Positions 7,325 to 17,059 of a stretch of DNA of 64,000 nt are shown piece by piece; position 1 is the stretch's first letter; each line of letters begins with the position of its first letter. The position numbers and the translations under genes were made by a program. Below the pieces are notes generated by a model. The model saw only the letters and a program-made list of their open reading frames with translations. It searched no databases and had not been told where the DNA came from. Source of the DNA: Phytohabitans kaempferiae. Its GTDB lineage: Bacteria; Actinomycetota; Actinomycetes; Mycobacteriales; Micromonosporaceae. Where the stretch lies: contig NZ_JBHLUH010000105.1 in NCBI RefSeq assembly GCF_042433955.1, positions 1-64,000 on the forward strand. Direction: 5' to 3'.

Positions 7325-8571
7325 GCCGCGGCGGGATGCTGGACGGTTGCACCGTCCTGGACATGTCGACGCTGTTCGCCGCGCCGCTGGCCGCGACGCT
7401 ACTGGCCGACCACGGCGCCGACGTCATCAAGATCGAGCATCCGCGTGGCGACGACCTACGCCACTGGGGGCCGCGCAAGGACGGCCACGCCCTGTGGTGG
7501 AAGGTCGTCAACCGCAACAAGCGCAACCTCGCGATCGACCTGCACCACCCTGCCGGGCAGGAGGTGGTGCGGCGGCTCGCCGGTACCGCGGACGTGCTCA
7601 TCTCCAACTTCCGTCCGGGCCGGCTCGACGCGTGGGGCCTGGGCTGGTCCGTGCTGCACGAGCTGAACCCGCGGCTGATCCTGGCCGAGGTCACGGGCTT
7701 TGGGCAGCGCGGCCCGTACAGCGGACTGCCCGGGTTCGGCACCCTCGCCGAGTCAATGAGCGGGTTCGCCGCGGTCAGCGGTGAGCAGGACGGACCGCCG
7801 TTGCTGCCGCCGTTCGGGCTCGCCGACGGGATCGCCGGCGTCACCACCGCGTTCGCCGTCGCCGGTGCTCTGTGGGCACGGGAGCGTAGCGGCGTCGGGG
7901 TCCGTATCGACACCGCGCTGTACGAACCGTTGATGTGGATCGTCGGCAGCCACCTCGTCGAGTACGACCAGCTCGGTATCGTCCAGGAGCGGATGGGCAA
8001 CAAGGTGCCGCAGATAGTGCCGCGCAACGCCTACCGTACGAGCGACAACCAGTGGGTGGCCCTGTCCGGCGCCGCCCAGGCGGTCACCGCCCGGCTCTTC
8101 GCCATTGTCGGCCGACCTGACATGGTCGAGGACTCCCGGTTCGCCACCAACGCCGCCCGCCTGCGGCACCGAGACGAGATCGACTCGATCCTGGGCAAGT
8201 GGATAGGCGAGCGCACCCAGCAGGAAGTCGTCACCGCCCTGCGGCAGGGGGACGTCGCCATCGCCCCCATCTACGACGCGACCCACATCCTCGCCGATTC
8301 GCATTTTCGCGACCGCGGCAGCATCGTCCAGGTCGCGGACGACGATCTCGGCATGCTCCAGATGCAGGGCGTCTTCCCGGTCGTCGACGGCCGGCCCGGA
8401 TCGGTGCGCTGGAGCGGAAACAGCCACATCGGCGCCGACACGACATCGATCCTCAGTGGACTCGGATACAGCGACGCGGAGATCCAAGCCATGCACGGGC
8501 AGGGCGCCGTCGCGGGCAGCCGCCCGCCCGCGAGTCAGGAAGGCGAGGGCCGCGACGATGCCGACCGCTGA
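7321..8571 (+). CDS. Class III CoA transferase of cassette A
   Basis: This 416-residue CaiB/BaiF protein shows TLFAAPLAATLLADHGADVI, WWKVVNRNKRNLAIDLHHPA, EVTGFGQRGPYSGLPGFG and the catalytic Asp in VRIDTALYEPLMW. The GTG at 7321 overlaps the IclR stop, and the end overlaps the hydrolase start by 14 bases, so the three genes are translationally coupled. It likely loads CoA onto the acid released by the hydrolase, using another acyl-CoA as donor. Cassette B carries an ATP-dependent acyl-CoA ligase instead. It is only distantly like the CoA transferase at 3714-4955. Confidence 0.88.
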   Translation: MSRGGMLDGCTVLDMSTLFAAPLAATLLADHGADVIKIEHPRGDDLRHWGPRKDGHALWWKVVNRNKRNLAIDLHHPAGQEVVRRLAGTADVLISNFRPGRLDAWGLGWSVLHELNPRLILAEVTGFGQRGPYSGLPGFGTLAESMSGFAAVSGEQDGPPLLPPFGLADGIAGVTTAFAVAGALWARERSGVGVRIDTALYEPLMWIVGSHLVEYDQLGIVQERMGNKVPQIVPRNAYRTSDNQWVALSGAAQAVTARLFAIVGRPDMVEDSRFATNAARLRHRDEIDSILGKWIGERTQQEVVTALRQGDVAIAPIYDATHILADSHFRDRGSIVQVADDDLGMLQMQGVFPVVDGRPGSVRWSGNSHIGADTTSILSGLGYSDAEIQAMHGQGAVAGSRPPASQEGEGRDDADR

Positions 8572-10456
8572 ACCGACTGTCGAGATCCAGATCGTCCGGG
8601 ACGCCCGCGTGCCCGGACCGTACCCCGGCTACACGCTCTCCGCCGATCTGTTCCTGCCCGCCGGGGGTACACCGGTCCCGGCGCTGGTCACCGTCCTTCC
8701 GTACCGCACGGATCTCGGCGGCGCGCACGATGCGTCGTACCGCTGGCTTGCACGGCACGGATACGCCTGCGTGCTGGTGAACCAGGCGGGCGTCGGGTCG
8801 TCCGACGGCCTGCCGCACCAGCCGTGGGGGCCCGGCGAGACCGACGACGCCGTCGCGGCGATCCGGTGGGCCGCGGCACAGCCGTGGTGTACCGGCGACG
8901 TCGGCATGTGGGGCACCTCCCACGGCGGCTTCACCTCCATGGCCGCGGCCGGCCGGGGCCTGCCCGCGCTGAAGGCGATCATCGCGATGGAGAACGCCCT
9001 GGACGTCGAGCACGACATCATGCACCCGGCCGGCGAGCGTGGCGACTTCCTGCGACTGGCCTCGTGGGGCGGGCGGATGCTTCTCCAGCAGATCCTGCCG
9101 CCACTTCGGAATCACACATCCCTGGCCGAGCAGCGCCGGTGGCGCCGGCGGCTGCACGAGGTCGAGCCCTACCTCGTCGAGTTGGCGAGTATGGGGCCGG
9201 GTGATCCCCGGTGGCGCGAGCGCGCCGTCGACCCGACCGCCGTGACCGTGCCGACGATGTGCGTGGGCGGCTGGTACGACCCGTACGCAGACGCGGTGCC
9301 ACGCGCGTACGAACAGCTGACCGTCCCCAAGAAGCTCATCATGGGCCCGTGGGGTCACGTGTTACCGCACGAGTCGCCCTCTGATCCCATCGACTTTCTC
9401 GCCATCGCGCTGCGATGGTGGAACCGCTGGCTGCGCGGTATCGACGACGGGTTCATGGACGAACCCGAAGTCGTCCTCCATGTGCGGGGCCACAACGCCG
9501 GGTGGCGAGCGTTCGAGGCGTGGCCGCCCGGCAAGGACCAACTGGTGCTGGGGACCGGGGCCAGCACGGTCCTGTGCACCACACCCCGCGCGGAAACCGC
9601 GCCCGCGCCGATCGCCGCCTACGACCCGGATCCGACCGCCGGAGCGCTCAGCGGCCTGCGCGGCGTCGCCGCCCCCGCCCGCCCGCTCGACCAGCACACC
9701 GACGACATGCGTGCCCTCCATTTCACCAGCGAGCCGTTGCCCGCCGACGTGTTGCTCTGCGGCCGTCCCGAGGTCTCGGTCCGGGTCGCCGGTACTGGTG
9801 CACTGCCGCAGCGGCTGGTCGTACGGCTGACCGACGTGGACCCCGACGGCCGGTCGACGTTCGTGACCGACGGGATCCACCGTCCCGGCGCGCCGGCGGC
9901 CGAACATCGGGTGACGCTCGGCGCCGCCGCGTACCGGCTACGGGCGGGCCACCGGCTTCGCCTCGTGGTCGGCGATGCCGACTTCCCGCGGCTGACCCCG
10001 CTGCCGGAGCCGGCGGCCTTCCAGGTCACCGCCGTGGCCGTGGTTCTCGCCACGGTGGCCGACGACGCCGGCAGCCCGGTGGACGTGCCGCCGCTCGGCA
10101 CCGCCCCGACCGACCGGCGCGACCGGCAAGCCGGGTGGGCGCTCACCCGTGCCCCGGTCGCAGACAGCGTCGAGATCAGCGTCGGCAGTGAGACCGGCCC
10201 GGTGCTCACGCCGGACGGGCACCGCCTCACCACAAACTCGGACGTCCGGGCGCGGGTGCGCCGCGACCACCCTGAGGAATCCGTCGTCACGGCCATGCAC
10301 ACGGGCACGGTCCGTACCGATGCCGGCGAGACGATCGCCGGCCACGTCACGCTGCGCTGCACGCAGACTGCGCTGCACGCGCGCGCGACCCTGACCATCG
10401 ACGGGCTCACCACCTACGAGAAGGCATGGGACGTGCCGCTCGTCCCGCTCAGCTGA
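8558..10456 (+). CDS. CocE/NonD family hydrolase (A)
   Basis: This 632-residue protein has the layout of cocaine esterase, Xaa-Pro dipeptidyl-peptidase and glutaryl-acylase relatives. An alpha/beta-hydrolase domain carries Ser121 in GMWGTSHGG, Asp241 in VGGWYDPY and His267 in MGPWGHV. A C-terminal jelly-roll domain runs from about residue 350. No signal peptide is visible, so it acts in the cytoplasm on an imported substrate. Such enzymes cut esters or amides. Its place between a CoA transferase and a peptide-type importer suggests that it releases an acid for CoA activation. The ATG at 8558 was chosen because family similarity starts shortly after it. Confidence 0.85.
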   Translation: MPTAEPTVEIQIVRDARVPGPYPGYTLSADLFLPAGGTPVPALVTVLPYRTDLGGAHDASYRWLARHGYACVLVNQAGVGSSDGLPHQPWGPGETDDAVAAIRWAAAQPWCTGDVGMWGTSHGGFTSMAAAGRGLPALKAIIAMENALDVEHDIMHPAGERGDFLRLASWGGRMLLQQILPPLRNHTSLAEQRRWRRRLHEVEPYLVELASMGPGDPRWRERAVDPTAVTVPTMCVGGWYDPYADAVPRAYEQLTVPKKLIMGPWGHVLPHESPSDPIDFLAIALRWWNRWLRGIDDGFMDEPEVVLHVRGHNAGWRAFEAWPPGKDQLVLGTGASTVLCTTPRAETAPAPIAAYDPDPTAGALSGLRGVAAPARPLDQHTDDMRALHFTSEPLPADVLLCGRPEVSVRVAGTGALPQRLVVRLTDVDPDGRSTFVTDGIHRPGAPAAEHRVTLGAAAYRLRAGHRLRLVVGDADFPRLTPLPEPAAFQVTAVAVVLATVADDAGSPVDVPPLGTAPTDRRDRQAGWALTRAPVADSVEISVGSETGPVLTPDGHRLTTNSDVRARVRRDHPEESVVTAMHTGTVRTDAGETIAGHVTLRCTQTALHARATLTIDGLTTYEKAWDVPLVPLS

Positions 10457-10512
10457 GCGGCGTGGGCGACGCGGCCCGGCCGCGATCCGCAATCTTCCAC
10501 TTTGGAGCGCAT

Positions 10513-12099
10513 ATGTCACCGATACGAAAAGGCACCCCCGTTCCCGGACCGTTCCGCGTCAGCCGGCGCGCCTTGCTCAAGACGACCGGCGCGGCGGCCG
10601 CGGCGACCGTATTCGCCGGCGCCTGCTCCGGCGACAGCGGCGGCACCTCGCCGTCCGGGCCGGCCACGACGCTCACCATTGGACAGACATACGGCCCTAA
10701 CAGCCTCGACCCGGCGAAGACCAACGGCGCGTTGCAGATGTACGTGTGGCCCGCCTACGAACCGCTGGTGTACTGGGCGCCGGACGGCAGCCTCCAGCCG
10801 CGGTTGGCGACATCGTGGAAGTACGTCGGCACGGGCAACACGCGGTTCGAGATGACGCTGCGGCCCGGCGTCAAGTTCAGCGACGGTTCACCACTGAACG
10901 CGGAGGTCGTCAAGGCGAACATCGAGTACGCCAAACAGGCCGGCGGCGAGATCGTCCCGCTGCTGGCACCGATCGCGTCCGTCGAGGCCGTGGACGAGCT
11001 CACCGTAGGGCTGTCGCTGTCCGAGCCGTTCCCGCTGCTGCCCACGCTCTTCACGCAGAGCCGCGGCTCTGGCCGCCCGATCAGCGGCGAGGCGCTACGG
11101 CGGCCCGAGAAGCTGGCCACGGAGTCGTTCGGAGCGGGGCCGTACATGCTGGACCCCGCGGCGACCGTCGCCAACGACCACTACGCGTACGTGCCCAACC
11201 CGCACTACTGGGACACGGCGTCGGTGCGCTACGAGAAGGTCGTCGTCAAGATCCTGCCGAACCCGAACACCGCATTGGCGGCGCTCAAGACCGGCCAGGT
11301 CGACGTCATGCCCGGCAGCCCCACCACGATCGAAGCCGCCAAGGCCGCCGGCCTGGACGTGCGGCACGCGCCGGTCTCCTTCTCCGGCCTGGCGTTCGCC
11401 GACCGTACCGGCGATCTCGTCCCGGCCCTTGGCGACGTACGGGTCCGGCAGGCCATCAACCACGCACTGGACCGGGAGAAGATCACGAAGGGCCTGTTCG
11501 GTGAGTACGGTGCCCCGGCACAGCAGATCGTCGCGCCGGGCATGGACGGCTACAACGACACCACCTTCTACAACTACGACGTGGCCAGGGCGCGGCAGCT
11601 GATGGCCGAGGCGGGCTACGCGGACGGCTTCGACCTGCCGGTGCTGACCAGCGCCAACACCAACCTGATGGGGCAGGCGATCGCGGACGAGCTCAGGCAG
11701 ATCGGCGTCCGGGTGAGGATTTCCAACCAGGCGGAGGCGGCGAACTACCTCAAGGAGATGGCGACCGGGAAGTTCGCCGCGTACGTCATCGGCTATGGCA
11801 TGAACCAGGTCGTGCTGATGGGCCCGAACCTCTTCCTGCCAAAGTCGGTGCAGTTCAACCCGCGCAAGAGCTCCGACCGGCAGATCGAGGCCTGGTATCA
11901 GCAGGCGCTCGCGGTCGACGACGCGGCCCGGGGCGAGCTGACGAAGAAGATCGTGGCACGCCTCGCCGAGCAGGCGTGGTTCGCCCCGGTCACCTACACC
12001 TCGGCGTCGGTCTACTCCCGGTCCACCGTGTCGGACGTGCAGATCACGGCGCAGCGCCCTTCGCTGTACCCGCTCGAGTGGAAGCCCGCGACGGCCTAG
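10513..12099 (+). CDS. ABC importer substrate-binding lipoprotein, family 5 (A)
   Basis: This 528-residue protein starts at ATG 10513 behind GGAGC. Its leader carries a twin-arginine motif, SRRALLKTTG, and a cysteine at residue 38 in FAGAC, so it looks like a Tat-exported lipoprotein. The mature part is a typical family-5 solute-binding protein (LTIGQTYGPNSLDPAKTNGA, LATSWKY, FEMTLRPGVKFSDGSPLNAE, VRQAINHALDREKITKGLFG). Such proteins deliver peptides, glycosides or metal chelates to Dpp/Opp-type permeases. The cassette B paralogue has a Sec-type leader instead. Confidence 0.88.
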   Translation: MSPIRKGTPVPGPFRVSRRALLKTTGAAAAATVFAGACSGDSGGTSPSGPATTLTIGQTYGPNSLDPAKTNGALQMYVWPAYEPLVYWAPDGSLQPRLATSWKYVGTGNTRFEMTLRPGVKFSDGSPLNAEVVKANIEYAKQAGGEIVPLLAPIASVEAVDELTVGLSLSEPFPLLPTLFTQSRGSGRPISGEALRRPEKLATESFGAGPYMLDPAATVANDHYAYVPNPHYWDTASVRYEKVVVKILPNPNTALAALKTGQVDVMPGSPTTIEAAKAAGLDVRHAPVSFSGLAFADRTGDLVPALGDVRVRQAINHALDREKITKGLFGEYGAPAQQIVAPGMDGYNDTTFYNYDVARARQLMAEAGYADGFDLPVLTSANTNLMGQAIADELRQIGVRVRISNQAEAANYLKEMATGKFAAYVIGYGMNQVVLMGPNLFLPKSVQFNPRKSSDRQIEAWYQQALAVDDAARGELTKKIVARLAEQAWFAPVTYTSASVYSRSTVSDVQITAQRPSLYPLEWKPATA

Positions 12100-12127
12100 C
12101 CGGGCCCGAGGAGAGCGAGGAACTCAC

Positions 12128-13069
12128 GTGGCGCGACTTGTCATTCGCCGGCTACTGGTGTCAATACCTCTAATTCTGGTCGTCACCTTGTTGACGTTCC
12201 TGCTTCAGGCGGCGGCACCGGGCGATACGGCCCGGACGATCCTGGGCGAGAACTACACACCCGAGGCGTACGAGCAGTTGCGTCACCAGTTGGGCCTGGA
12301 CCGTCCGGTGCTGGTGCAGTACTGGGACTGGCTGACCGGTGCAGTGCGCGGCGACCTGGGCACCTCGCCGATCAGCGGGCTGGAGGTGAGCTCGGAGGTG
12401 GCGAACCGGCTCGGGGTCACCGTCTCCCTGGCGGTGGCGACCTCGCTGGTGGCGGTACTGATCGGTGTCGGCCTGGGCGTGGTCAGCGCGATCCGCGGCG
12501 GCTTCCTCGGCCGGCTGGTGGATGTCGTGTCGCTGCTCGGGCACGCCCTGCCGAGCTTCTGGCTCGGGCTGGTACTCGTCACCCTGTTCGCGGTCGCGAT
12601 CCGGCTGCTGCCCGCCACCGGGTATGTACCGATCCAGCAGTCGCCCGAGGCGTGGGCGCGCAGCCTGGTGCTGCCGGTGGTCGCGTTGACCAGCGGTATC
12701 GTCGCCTCGCTCGCCAAGCAGACGCGGGACGCGATGCGTGAGGTCATGTCTCGCGAGTTCGTGCACGCGCTGCGCGCTCGGGGCGTCTCGGAGACGTCGA
12801 TCATCTTCCGGCACGGGTTGCGGAATGCCTCGATCCCGATCCTGACCGTCGCCGGGCTGCTGTTCGTCGGCCTGTTGGAGGGCACGGTGCTGATCGAGGC
12901 CGTGTTCGCCATGCCCGGGCTTGGTGGACTGGCGATCCAGGCAACGACCCAGCACGACCTGTTGACGCTGCAAGGTGTGGCTCTGACGTACACGCTCTTC
13001 GTCGTCGTCGTGAACCTCGTGGTGGATCTCGCCTACGGTTGGCTCAACCCCAGGGTGCGTGTCGCATGA
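12128..13069 (+). CDS. ABC importer permease, DppB type (A)
   Basis: This 313-residue integral membrane protein starts at GTG 12128. It opens with RRLLVSIPLILVVTLLTFLL, followed by the family's GDTARTILGENYTPEAYEQL and LGLDRPVLVQY periplasmic region. Five further membrane segments and the EAA-type coupling loop around FVHALRARGVSETSIIFRHG follow. Its stop overlaps the next start by four bases (ATGA). It forms half of the membrane channel with the permease part of the following fused protein. Confidence 0.9.
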   Translation: MARLVIRRLLVSIPLILVVTLLTFLLQAAAPGDTARTILGENYTPEAYEQLRHQLGLDRPVLVQYWDWLTGAVRGDLGTSPISGLEVSSEVANRLGVTVSLAVATSLVAVLIGVGLGVVSAIRGGFLGRLVDVVSLLGHALPSFWLGLVLVTLFAVAIRLLPATGYVPIQQSPEAWARSLVLPVVALTSGIVASLAKQTRDAMREVMSREFVHALRARGVSETSIIFRHGLRNASIPILTVAGLLFVGLLEGTVLIEAVFAMPGLGGLAIQATTQHDLLTLQGVALTYTLFVVVVNLVVDLAYGWLNPRVRVA

Positions 13070-15015
13070 CCACGACTTCGGGAACTGGGCCGGTCGGCCG
13101 GCGGCCGCGGCGACCGTGGCAGACGGTGCTGCGTCGACCGGTGGCGGTCGCCTCGCTCGGCTACCTTGTCGTCGCGCTCGCCGCGGCCGTGGCGGCACCG
13201 CTGTTCGCGCCGTACGATCCGACCGCCACCGACCTCAACCATGTGCTCGCCGGGCCGAGCGCCGGCCATCTGCTGGGCACCGACACGCTCGGCAGAGACG
13301 TGCTGAGCCGGTTGATGTACGGGGGGCAGGTGAGCCTGCTCGGCGTCGCGCAGGCCGTGGTGACCGTGCTGGCCATCGGGGTGCCGCTCGGGCTCCTGTC
13401 CGGCTTCCTCGGCGGATGGTTGGACCGGCTGATCAGCTCGATCGTCGACATCGCGCTGGCCATCCCCACACTGGTGATGCTGCTGGTCGTACTTGCCATC
13501 TTCGGCAGCAACCAGGCCGCCGCCATGATCACGCTCGGTGTGCTCGCCTCGCCCGGATTCGCCCGCGTGGTCCGGGGAGCCACCCTCGCCGTGCGGCACG
13601 AGCTGTACGTGGCGGCCGCCCGCGTCGCGGGGCTGCCGCCCCGGCAGATCATCGTCAAGCACATCCTCCCGCGGGTGGCCGGCCCGATCATCGTGCGCAC
13701 GTCGCTGTTCGCCGGGGGTGCGCTGCTGGCCCAGAGTGGGCTGAGCTACCTCGGACTCGGGGTGCAGCCCCCCACCCCCACATGGGGCGGGATGGTCGCC
13801 GAGGCGTCCGTCGTCATCGACCAGCAGCCGTGGTTGCTGGTGCCGCCCGGTGTGGTGATCGGGCTTGCCATCCTCGCCTTCGGGCTGGTCGGCGACGCGG
13901 TCCGGGATGCCACCGCGGACCGGTCGCTGCGGCCAGCCGTCCGCCGTCCGCGTCGGGTGGCACCAGCGGTCAGCGACGGCGGGGCCGAGGCGTCCCGGTC
14001 CGCCCTGCTGTCGCTTCGCGGGGTGTCGGTGGAGCTGCCCACCGCCGACGGCCCGGCCATCGTTGTGCAGGGCCTCGACCTGGACATCGCCCCTGGCGAG
14101 ACGGTCGGCCTGGTTGGTGAGTCGGGATGCGGAAAGTCGATGACCGGCCGCGCGATCCTGGGGCTGCTGCCGGAAGGCGGCCGGTTGAGCACCGGTCGAG
14201 TGGTCTTCGACGACATCGACCTGACCACCCTGGGCAGGCGGGCATTGCGGCGGCTGCGCGGGCGCCAGATCGCTCTGGTGTCGCAGGAGCCGATCGCCAG
14301 CCTCGACCCCGTCTACCCGGTGGGCCGGCAACTGGCCGAACTTGTCCGCTGCTACGACCGCCGGCTACCCCGAGCCGCCGTACGGAAACGGGTCCACGAA
14401 CTGCTCGCCACCGTCAACCTGCCCAATCCAGAGCAGGTGGCGCGGCGGTACCCGCACGAGTTGTCCGGAGGAATGGCGCAGCGGGTCGCCATCGCGGCGG
14501 CCCTCGCCGGACGGCCCCGGCTGCTCATCGCCGACGAGCCGACCACCGCGCTGGACGTGACCGTACAGGCGGAGATCCTGGACCTGCTCCGCCGCCTCCA
14601 GCGGGAGACTGGCATGGCGATCCTGCTGGTCACCCACGACTGGGGTGTGGTCGCGGACATCTGCCGGCGCACCTACGTCATGTACGCCGGCCAGGCGGTC
14701 GAGGCCACCACCACGGAGCGCATGTTCGACCACCCCAAACACCCCTACACCGCCGGCCTTCTCGACTCCACACCACAGCCGGACCACAGGGGACACCGGC
14801 TGCCGGCGATCCCCGGCACCGTGCCCAGCCCTGGCCGGTGGCCGGACGGCTGCCGGTTCGCTCCCCGCTGCCCGTACGCGACCGCCGAATGCACCGCCGC
14901 CCCGGTGGCGTTCGCCGAACCGCAGCAGGGCCATCTGACCCGCTGCCTGCATCACGAGCAGGTCAACAAGGGAGGTGACCGTGACCGCACCGCAACCGCT
15001 GCTGGAACTGCTTGA
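13066..15015 (+). CDS. Fused DppC-type permease and DppD-type ATPase (A)
   Basis: The 649 residues hold two normally separate subunits. Residues 1-285 are a DppC permease (GHLLGTDTLGRDVLSRLMYG, PTPTWGGMVAEA, ending ILAFGLVGDAVRD). After a roughly 35-residue linker comes an ABC ATPase with Walker A GESGCGKS, signature LSGGM, Walker B LLIADEPT and the switch histidine in LLVTHDW. A C-terminal oligopeptide-transporter tail carries four cysteines (CRFAPRCPYATAEC, then RCLHH). Similar cysteines hold an Fe-S cluster in mycobacterial OppD. The next ATPase starts 35 bases inside this gene. The fusion recurs twice elsewhere in the window. Confidence 0.9.
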   Translation: MTTTSGTGPVGRRPRRPWQTVLRRPVAVASLGYLVVALAAAVAAPLFAPYDPTATDLNHVLAGPSAGHLLGTDTLGRDVLSRLMYGGQVSLLGVAQAVVTVLAIGVPLGLLSGFLGGWLDRLISSIVDIALAIPTLVMLLVVLAIFGSNQAAAMITLGVLASPGFARVVRGATLAVRHELYVAAARVAGLPPRQIIVKHILPRVAGPIIVRTSLFAGGALLAQSGLSYLGLGVQPPTPTWGGMVAEASVVIDQQPWLLVPPGVVIGLAILAFGLVGDAVRDATADRSLRPAVRRPRRVAPAVSDGGAEASRSALLSLRGVSVELPTADGPAIVVQGLDLDIAPGETVGLVGESGCGKSMTGRAILGLLPEGGRLSTGRVVFDDIDLTTLGRRALRRLRGRQIALVSQEPIASLDPVYPVGRQLAELVRCYDRRLPRAAVRKRVHELLATVNLPNPEQVARRYPHELSGGMAQRVAIAAALAGRPRLLIADEPTTALDVTVQAEILDLLRRLQRETGMAILLVTHDWGVVADICRRTYVMYAGQAVEATTTERMFDHPKHPYTAGLLDSTPQPDHRGHRLPAIPGTVPSPGRWPDGCRFAPRCPYATAECTAAPVAFAEPQQGHLTRCLHHEQVNKGGDRDRTATAAGTA

Positions 15016-16015
15016 CCTCACCGTCGACTACCGCGCCGGCACCGGCCGCAGGCGACGCGCGCTGCGCGCGGTGGACCAGGTGAGCCTGACCCTGGCGGCC
15101 GGCCAGACGCTCGGCCTGGTCGGCGAATCCGGCTCCGGCAAGTCCACCATCGGCAACGCGGTGCTCGGCCTCACCGCCGTCACCAGTGGACAGATCCTCT
15201 TCCGGGGGCAGGACATCGCTCACGCCACCGCCGCACGACGGCGCGACCTCAGCCGGCACCTACAGGTGGTCTTCCAGGACCCGTACAGCTCGCTCAATCC
15301 GTCCCGCACGATCGGCCAGACCCTCACCGACCCGCTGCGCGCGCACGGCGGCACCAGCCGCGCCGAGGCCGCCGCGCGCGTCGGTGACCTGCTCGAACGC
15401 GTCGGCCTCAACGCCGACGCCGCCGGCCGCTACCCGGGCCAGTTTTCCGGTGGTCAGCGCCAGCGCATCGCCATCGCCCGGGCCCTGGTCCTGGAGCCAG
15501 AACTGATCATCTGCGACGAGCCCACCAGCAGCCTCGACCTGTCCGTCCAGGCTCAGGTCCTCAACCTCCTGCAGGACCTGCAGGACAAGCTCAACGTCGG
15601 GTACCTGTTCATCTCCCACGACATCGGAGTCATCCGCCACCTGTCCCACAACGTCGCCGTTCTCCTGCACGGCCACCTGGTCGAGTACGGAGCAGTCGAC
15701 GCTGTCGCCGACCATCCCGCCCACCCCTACACCCGCACGCTCCTGGCCGCGACGCCGGTAGCCGACCCGCGTCACCAGGCGGCTCGCCGCGCCGCCCGCG
15801 GCCGTCTGGGCACACGGCCGTCCACCACGCCCGACCAGCACACCGGCTGCCCCTTCGCCAGCCGTTGTCCCTCCGTCATGGCCATCTGCGCGAGCCAGCG
15901 ACCCGCCCCCCGATCGGCCGGGGCTACGCAGGCCGCCTGCCACCTGTACCCAGACCACACCACTGCCGATACGCCAGCGCCAACCACCGGCGCCAGCGCG
16001 GAAGGACGTATGTGA
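14981..16015 (+). CDS. ABC importer ATPase, DppF type (A)
   Basis: This 344-residue ATPase has Walker A GESGSGKS, the Q-loop in VVFQDPYSSLNPSRTIGQ, signature FSGGQRQRIAIARAL, Walker B LIICDEPTSSLD and LFISHDIGVIRHL. The C-terminal tail has four cysteines (GCPFASRCPSVMAIC and AACHLYP). GTG 14981 is preferred over GTG 14975 because AAGGGAGG sits at proper spacing. It pairs with the ATPase half of the preceding fused protein. The stop overlaps the start of a small hydrolase remnant (ATGTGA). Confidence 0.88.
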   Translation: MTAPQPLLELLDLTVDYRAGTGRRRRALRAVDQVSLTLAAGQTLGLVGESGSGKSTIGNAVLGLTAVTSGQILFRGQDIAHATAARRRDLSRHLQVVFQDPYSSLNPSRTIGQTLTDPLRAHGGTSRAEAAARVGDLLERVGLNADAAGRYPGQFSGGQRQRIAIARALVLEPELIICDEPTSSLDLSVQAQVLNLLQDLQDKLNVGYLFISHDIGVIRHLSHNVAVLLHGHLVEYGAVDAVADHPAHPYTRTLLAATPVADPRHQAARRAARGRLGTRPSTTPDQHTGCPFASRCPSVMAICASQRPAPRSAGATQAACHLYPDHTTADTPAPTTGASAEGRM

Positions 16016-16209
16016 GCGACGCAATCCTGTCCACGACCGAATACGGCAACCCCACCGGCACACCGGTCGTGGCCCTGCACGGAGGCCGCTGCACCCGGGA
16101 GTACTGGCTACGAACGGCCACCGAAGGCATCCCGCGACGGCGCTGGATCTGCCCGGACCTGCGCGGGCACGGCAGGGTCACCCATACCGGGTCCGCGACG
16201 ATCGCGTGA
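16012..16209 (+). pseudogene. Alpha/beta-hydrolase, N-terminal remnant
   Basis: From GTG 16012 only 65 residues are read. They match the first strands of alpha/beta hydrolases (YGNPTGTPVVALHGG with the oxyanion HG, then WICPDLRGHGR) but stop before the nucleophile. Full members have about 270 residues. The remnant is coupled to the ATPase stop and lies directly before the isomerase, so an intact hydrolase was probably once part of cassette A. Cassette B has no trace of it. Confidence 0.6.
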
Positions 16210-16223
16210 GGAGTGTCTATCCG

Positions 16224-17051
16224 ATGTGGACGCTTTCAGGGTTCTCGGACGAAATCTCGGCAGACCTGCAAACGCAATGCCGCACGCTGGCGAGCCTCGG
16301 GCTGACGCACCTCGAGTTCCGCAGCGCCTGGGACGTCAACGTGCTGGACCTCGACGACGACCAACTCGACCTCGTGGCCGCGATGTTGCCGCGGTACGGG
16401 CTCGCCGTATCGTCAATCGGCTCGCCCATCGGCAAAGTCCCCATCGACGCCGACCTCGATGAGCACCTGCGGCGGTTCGACCGGGCACTGTACGTCGCCA
16501 AGGTGCTGGCGGCGCCGTACATCCGCGTCTTCTCCTTCCTCATGCCGGCCGGTTCCACGGCCCGTGACCACCGCGACGAGGTACTGCGGCGGATGACCGC
16601 ACTCGCCGCACGCGCCGACGGCCACGATGTCGTTCTGCTCCACGAGAACGAGAAGGGCGTCTACGGCGACTCGCCAGAACGCTGCCGCGACCTCGTCGAG
16701 AGCGTCGGCTCACCGCGGCTGCGGCTCGCCTGGGATCCGGCCAACTACGTCCAGTGCGGCTTTCGCCCGTACACCGACGGCTACCGCCAGCTCCGCCCGT
16801 ACCTTGAGTACGTGCAGGTCAAGGACGCGTTGCTGACGAGCGGAGCGGTGGTCCCGGCGGGGGCCGGGGACGGCGAGCTGCGCGACACGCTCGCGGCTCT
16901 GCACGCCGATGGGTTCGACGGGTTCTTCTCCCTGGAGCCGCACCTGGCCGAAGGCCACGACCTCGGCGGGTTCAGCGGGCCGGAGCTGTTCGCCACCGCC
17001 CACCGAGCGCTCGTGGACATCCTCCACGAGCAAGCGATCGCGTACCGGTAG
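16224..17051 (+). CDS. TIM-barrel sugar isomerase/epimerase, AP endonuclease 2 fold (A)
   Basis: This 275-residue protein matches the xylose-isomerase-like family (LSGFSDEISADLQTQCRTLA, VSSIGSPIGKVP, VVLLHENEKGVYGDSPERC, LRLAWDPANYVQCG, FFSLEPHL). The metal-binding Glu, Asp, His and Glu positions can be seen in HENE, WDPAN, the VQVKD strand and LEPHL. ATG 16224 gives the same length as the cassette B paralogue; GTG 16206 is an alternative. Members isomerise or epimerise sugars and keto-sugars, and some, next to Gfo/Idh/MocA enzymes, cleave 3-keto-glycosides. It lies nine bases before such a dehydrogenase. Confidence 0.85.
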   Translation: MWTLSGFSDEISADLQTQCRTLASLGLTHLEFRSAWDVNVLDLDDDQLDLVAAMLPRYGLAVSSIGSPIGKVPIDADLDEHLRRFDRALYVAKVLAAPYIRVFSFLMPAGSTARDHRDEVLRRMTALAARADGHDVVLLHENEKGVYGDSPERCRDLVESVGSPRLRLAWDPANYVQCGFRPYTDGYRQLRPYLEYVQVKDALLTSGAVVPAGAGDGELRDTLAALHADGFDGFFSLEPHLAEGHDLGGFSGPELFATAHRALVDILHEQAIAYR

Positions 17052-17059
17052 GGGAGAGC

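Noticed and set aside
8558..10456. Naming the CocE-type proteins as Xaa-Pro dipeptidyl peptidases or cocaine esterases.
   Set aside because: The fold and triad are shared by esterases, acylases and peptidases; nothing in the sequence fixes the substrate, and the neighbours point to acid activation and sugar chemistry.
12170..13198. Long minus-strand frames opposite the permease genes (also around 27176, 52619 and 54169).
   Set aside because: They are shadows of GC-rich coding DNA, full of Arg, Gln, Asp and Gly, and lie over clear membrane-protein genes.
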